Assembly (NCBI GenBank): GCA_964602735.1
Contig: CAZRRV010000030.1
Span: 1 to 18,550, forward strand
Reading direction: 5' to 3'
Length of the DNA: 18,550 nucleotides
Source: CAZRRV01 sp964602735
GTDB lineage: Bacteria; Bacillota; Clostridia; Oscillospirales; Acutalibacteraceae
This document shows, piece by piece, positions 15,597 to 18,550 of this stretch. The first letter of the stretch is position 1; each line of letters begins with the position of its first letter. The notes beneath the pieces are model-generated. The model saw only the letters and a list, made by a program, of their open reading frames with translations. It was not told where the DNA came from and did no database searches. The translations under genes were made by a program, and so were the position numbers.

Positions 15597-18335
15597 TTAA
15601 TCGTCGAACAGCCCTTTGCCGCAGCAGCGTTTGTATTTTTTCCCGCTGCCGCACGGGCAGGGGGCGTTTTTGCTCACAACCCCTTTGCCGCGCACCGTGC
15701 GGTTCTTGTTCTCCCCGGTGCCGGTCTCTTCGGCAACTTTCTCACGCTTGACCCCGTCGTCGCGGCGCAGTTGCACCGAAAGGCAGAGCCTCGCGGTATT
15801 TTCGCGGATCGAATCCGTCATCGCGTTGAACATATCGTAGCCCTCGTTGCGGTATTCCACAACCGGGTCGTGCTGGCCGTAGGCGCGAAGCCCGATGCCG
15901 CGCTTAAGTTCCTCCATATTGTCGATATGCTCCATCCAAAAAGTATCGACCGACCTTAACAGCATAACCCGTTCGATTTCGCGCATAAGCGGCGAACCGA
16001 AGTGCTTTTCGCGCTCGCCGTAAATCTCCGCCGCTTTCGCTTTCAGGGTTTCGGCGACCTCTTCCCGCGAGGTGTTCGCGAGTTCCTCCGTAGTGAACCG
16101 CAAATCGTCGGGGCCGGTAATCCAGCCCGAGAAATATTCCCTTAAGCCCGAAAGATCCCAGTTGTCGTGAACGACATCGTCCGCCAGGAAACGGGTGGTT
16201 GCCTCGTCGATGGTGTCGTTTATCATTTTCATAACGGAACCGTGTATATCGTCGCCGTCGAGCACCCGGTTGCGCTGCGCGTATATGAGTTCGCGCTGCT
16301 TGTTCATAACATCGTCGTATTCCAGCACGCTTTTGCGGATCCCGAAGTTGCGGCTTTCAACTCTCTGCTGCGCGGTCTCTATCGACTTCGATAAAAACCC
16401 GACTTCCAGCGGCATATTCTCGTCGACTTTAAGCGCGTCCATCATGCGGTACATTCTCTCCCCGCCGAAAAGCCGCATCAGATCGTCTTCCATCGAGATA
16501 TAAAACCTGCTTTCTCCGGGGTCCCCCTGCCTGCCGGAACGGCCCCGCAGCTGATTGTCGATACGGCGGGATTCGTGGCGTTCGGTGCCGATGATAAACA
16601 GGCCGCCGGCGGCGCGCACCTTTTCGGCGTCCGGCTCGATTTCGGCCTTGTACCGCGCCAAATACTCCCGAAACTTCTCCCTCGCCGAGAGAATATCGGG
16701 GTTGGCGGTTTCGGAGTATCCCGTCGCCTCGTTTATTATCTCCTCGCTCAGGTTTTCCTTCCGCAGCGCCGCGCGGGCGAGATACTCCGCGTTGCCGCCG
16801 AGCATAATATCGGTTCCGCGCCCCGCCATGTTTGTGGCGATCGTCACCGCCCCGGGTTTCCCCGCCTGGGCGATAATCTCCGCCTCTTTCTCGTGGTGCT
16901 TCGCGTTGAGCACATTGTGCTTTATCCCCCGCCGGCGCAGCATCGAACTCAAAAGCTCCGATTTTTCAATCGTTATAGTGCCCACCAGCACCGGCTGGCT
17001 TTTCTCGTGGCAGGTGATAATGTTCTCGATAACCGCGTCGAATTTCGCCTTTTCCGATTTATAGATAACGTCGGGGTGATCCTCGCGGATCATCGGCATA
17101 TTCGTCGGGATCTCCACAACATCGAGCTTGTAAATCTCCCGGAACTCGGCCTCTTCGGTCATGGCGGTTCCGGTCATTCCCGCGAGTTTTCCGTAAAGGC
17201 GGAAAAAGTTCTGGAATGTTATTGTCGCGAGGGTTCTCGATTCGCGCTCGACCTTTACCCCCTCTTTGGCCTCTATCGCCTGATGCAGACCCTCGTTGTA
17301 GCGCCGGCCGATCATAAGCCGGCCTGTAAATTCGTCGACGATTACGATCTCGCCGTCTTTCACCACGTAGTCTACATCCCGCTTCATTATCCCGTAAGCC
17401 CTGATGGCCTGGTTTATATGATGGGCCACCGTGATGTTCTCGGCGTCGTTAAGGTTCTCGATCCCGAAATACTCTTCGGCTTTTTTAACTCCTTTCGGCG
17501 TCAGAACGCATGTTTTGGCTTTCTCGTCCACAACATAGTCGCCGTCGAACTCCTGCTCCTCGTCCGTCCGCTTCGAATCGGTTTCGCGCACTTTGTTCAT
17601 CGTGAGCGAGCGGGCAAAACGGTTTGCCTTAATGTAGAGATCGCTCGATTTATCCCCGCGCCCGGAGATAATCAGCGGGGTTCTCGCCTCGTCGATAAGT
17701 ATCGAGTCGACCTCGTCTACAATCGCGAAGTTGTGACCGCGCTGAACCCGATCTTCTTTTCTGATAACCATATTGTCGCGCAGATAATCGAACCCCAGTT
17801 CGTTGTTGGTGCAGTATGTAATGTCGGCGGCGTAGGCCGCGCGCTTTTCGTCGCCGCTCATTCCGGGAACCACAAGCCCCACCGTAAGCCCCAGGAAACG
17901 GAAAACCTTGCCCATCCACTCGCTGTCGCGGCGGGCGAGGTAATCGTTTACCGTAACGATATGCACGCCTTTCCCCGAGAGCGCGTTCAGATAGGCGGGC
18001 AGCGTCGCCACAAGCGTTTTGCCTTCGCCGGTTTTCATCTCGGCTATGCGCCCCTGATGCAGAACGATTCCGCCCAGCACCTGCACGGGGAAATGTTTCA
18101 TTCCGAGCACGCGGTAACTTGCCTCGCGGCATACGGCGAACGCCTCCGGCAGAATATCGTCGAGAGTCTCGCCGGCGCCGAGCCGCTCTTTGAACTCGCC
18201 GGTTCTGGCGGCAAGCTCCCCGTCGGAAAGCGCCCGCGTCGCGTCTTCAAAACTTAAAACACGGTCTTTAACCGGTTCGATACGGCGGATTTCCTTCTCG
18301 CTGTAACCGCCGAAAATTTTCTTTAACAGTCCCAT
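15597..18335 (-). CDS. secA: preprotein translocase ATPase SecA
   Basis: This 912-residue motor drives preproteins through SecYEG. It begins MGLLKKIFG and carries Walker A MKTGEGKT (about 100-107), Walker B/DEAD-type DEVD (207-210), the preprotein cross-linking domain, nucleotide domain 2 with ATNMAGRGTDI and RGRSGRQGDPG, the helical scaffold, and a C-terminal SEC-C zinc motif CPCGSGKKYKRCCG that in other species binds SecB or ribosomes. The start at 18335 follows the family start and has GGGAG about 11 bases upstream; a TTG two codons earlier is a possible alternative, and the frame remains open to 18461 without conserved sequence. It is the first gene of the minus-strand series. No second SecA is in the window. 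Confidence 0.96.
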   Translation of the reverse strand: MGLLKKIFGGYSEKEIRRIEPVKDRVLSFEDATRALSDGELAARTGEFKERLGAGETLDDILPEAFAVCREASYRVLGMKHFPVQVLGGIVLHQGRIAEMKTGEGKTLVATLPAYLNALSGKGVHIVTVNDYLARRDSEWMGKVFRFLGLTVGLVVPGMSGDEKRAAYAADITYCTNNELGFDYLRDNMVIRKEDRVQRGHNFAIVDEVDSILIDEARTPLIISGRGDKSSDLYIKANRFARSLTMNKVRETDSKRTDEEQEFDGDYVVDEKAKTCVLTPKGVKKAEEYFGIENLNDAENITVAHHINQAIRAYGIMKRDVDYVVKDGEIVIVDEFTGRLMIGRRYNEGLHQAIEAKEGVKVERESRTLATITFQNFFRLYGKLAGMTGTAMTEEAEFREIYKLDVVEIPTNMPMIREDHPDVIYKSEKAKFDAVIENIITCHEKSQPVLVGTITIEKSELLSSMLRRRGIKHNVLNAKHHEKEAEIIAQAGKPGAVTIATNMAGRGTDIMLGGNAEYLARAALRKENLSEEIINEATGYSETANPDILSAREKFREYLARYKAEIEPDAEKVRAAGGLFIIGTERHESRRIDNQLRGRSGRQGDPGESRFYISMEDDLMRLFGGERMYRMMDALKVDENMPLEVGFLSKSIETAQQRVESRNFGIRKSVLEYDDVMNKQRELIYAQRNRVLDGDDIHGSVMKMINDTIDEATTRFLADDVVHDNWDLSGLREYFSGWITGPDDLRFTTEELANTSREEVAETLKAKAAEIYGEREKHFGSPLMREIERVMLLRSVDTFWMEHIDNMEELKRGIGLRAYGQHDPVVEYRNEGYDMFNAMTDSIRENTARLCLSVQLRRDDGVKREKVAEETGTGENKNRTVRGKGVVSKNAPCPCGSGKKYKRCCGKGLFDD

Positions 18336-18352
18336 TGCCAAGGTATCTCCCG

Positions 18353-18391
18353 AAAAAATATTCCGCGCCCGCGCGTGCCGCGCGCCTGCGC
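18353..18391 (-). promoter_or_regulatory. GC-rich leader hairpin with T6 before secA
   Basis: On the minus strand CGCGCG (18384-18379) pairs with CGCGCG (18375-18370) around a tri/tetra-base loop, with further GCGC pairing possible at 18391-18388 and 18368-18365. Six bases after the stem is a run of six T (18358-18353), then the ribosome site region. It lies between the proposed promoter and secA and could act as an attenuator or stability element; no alternative fold was found. Confidence 0.3.
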
Positions 18392-18397
18392 AATTAC

Positions 18398-18426
18398 AGT
18401 ATACTCCGTTTTCCGCCGAAATAAAA
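18398..18426 (-). promoter_or_regulatory. candidate sigma-A promoter of the secA series
   Basis: A -10-like TATACT (18403-18398, five of six consensus bases) is preceded at 17 bp by TTTTAT (18426-18421), a weak -35. Transcription would start near 18391 and leave a leader of about 55 nt. It is the best promoter-like sequence ahead of the ten-gene minus-strand series. Confidence 0.45.
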
Positions 18427-18459
18427 GTATTTTTTGCCCGAAACCGGCGCCGGGGGCGC

Positions 18460-18493
18460 AAAAAAAGCGCAAACCCGCCCGCGCAGTGCGCGG
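18460..18493 (-). terminator. possible terminator of a gene beyond the right edge
   Basis: A perfect 15-nt palindrome CCGCGCAGTGCGCGG (18479-18493) is followed on the minus strand by a G-rich stretch, GCGC and seven T (18466-18460). GCGCA and TGCGC can also pair directly before the T-run. This could end a minus-strand gene located outside the window, but the stem is ambiguous. Confidence 0.3.
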
Positions 18494-18496
18494 CCC

Positions 18497-18534
18497 CTCG
18501 GTCGCGGCCGGCGGTGCCGGCGGACTCGGTCGCG
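18497..18534. repeat. 10-bp direct repeat flanking a GC-rich inverted repeat
   Basis: CTCGGTCGCG occurs at 18497-18506 and again at 18525-18534. The 18 bases between contain GCCGGCGGTGCCGGC, which can form a small hairpin. No gene is seen from 18462 to the end of the window. The role is unknown. Confidence 0.35.
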
Positions 18535-18550
18535 CAATTCGGTTTTTAGC

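Noticed and set aside
16575..18257. A 560-codon plus-strand open frame
   Set aside because: It is antisense to secA, whose motifs are all intact, and has no recognisable domain or ribosome site.
18336..18461. A 42-residue N-terminal extension of SecA
   Set aside because: It overlaps the promoter candidate and leader hairpin, and SecA proteins normally begin at the MGLLKKIFG position.
1..18550. CRISPR array, insertion sequence or phage remnant
   Set aside because: No regularly spaced repeats, transposase, integrase or phage protein could be recognised on either strand.

Overview
The window looks like a chromosomal segment of a high-GC member of the Bacillota, probably a Clostridia/Oscillospiraceae-like anaerobe. 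This is inferred from an ECF transporter of Gram-positive type, a lipoprotein with a lipobox but no outer-membrane partner, strong Shine-Dalgarno sites, RqcH, QueT, a PUA-less ProB and a SecA ending in a SEC-C zinc motif. No marker fixes the genus. Most genes are visibly GC-rich; the first gene is clearly more AT-rich than the rest.

Layout: (1) Positions 1-1760, minus strand: a single-gene unit for an intracellular GH32 beta-fructosidase with its own promoter, a palindromic operator-like site and an intrinsic terminator. (2) Positions 1790-6570, plus strand: a strong sigma-A promoter, a cobalamin riboswitch closed by an 8-bp P1 stem, a long intrinsic terminator directly before the first start codon, then three genes. 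These encode a lipoprotein with a transcobalamin-like DUF4430 domain, an EcfT permease, and an 877-residue polypeptide joining two ECF ATPases to a membrane S-component-like region. Together they read as a vitamin-B12-repressed ECF importer for corrinoids with a surface capture protein. A bidirectional terminator closes this unit. (3) Positions 6604-18335, minus strand: ten closely packed genes transcribed in the order secA, proB, proA, a DUF1858 protein, rqcH (NFACT), queT, gltX, glnS, a Nif3-like protein and a small protein resembling the C-terminal part of FakA/YloV. Gaps are mostly 2-26 bp or overlaps, with one of 70 bp between rqcH and queT. A promoter candidate and a GC-rich leader hairpin precede secA.

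Functionally, the long minus-strand unit mixes protein export (SecA), proline synthesis (ProB and ProA, consecutive steps), ribosome quality control (RqcH) and tRNA charging or modification supply (GltX, GlnS, QueT). The most interesting part is the B12-riboswitch-controlled transport cassette, because the receptor-like lipoprotein and the A-A-S fusion point to a compact corrinoid-uptake machine whose substrate has to be tested. No tRNA, rRNA, CRISPR array, insertion sequence or phage gene was found.
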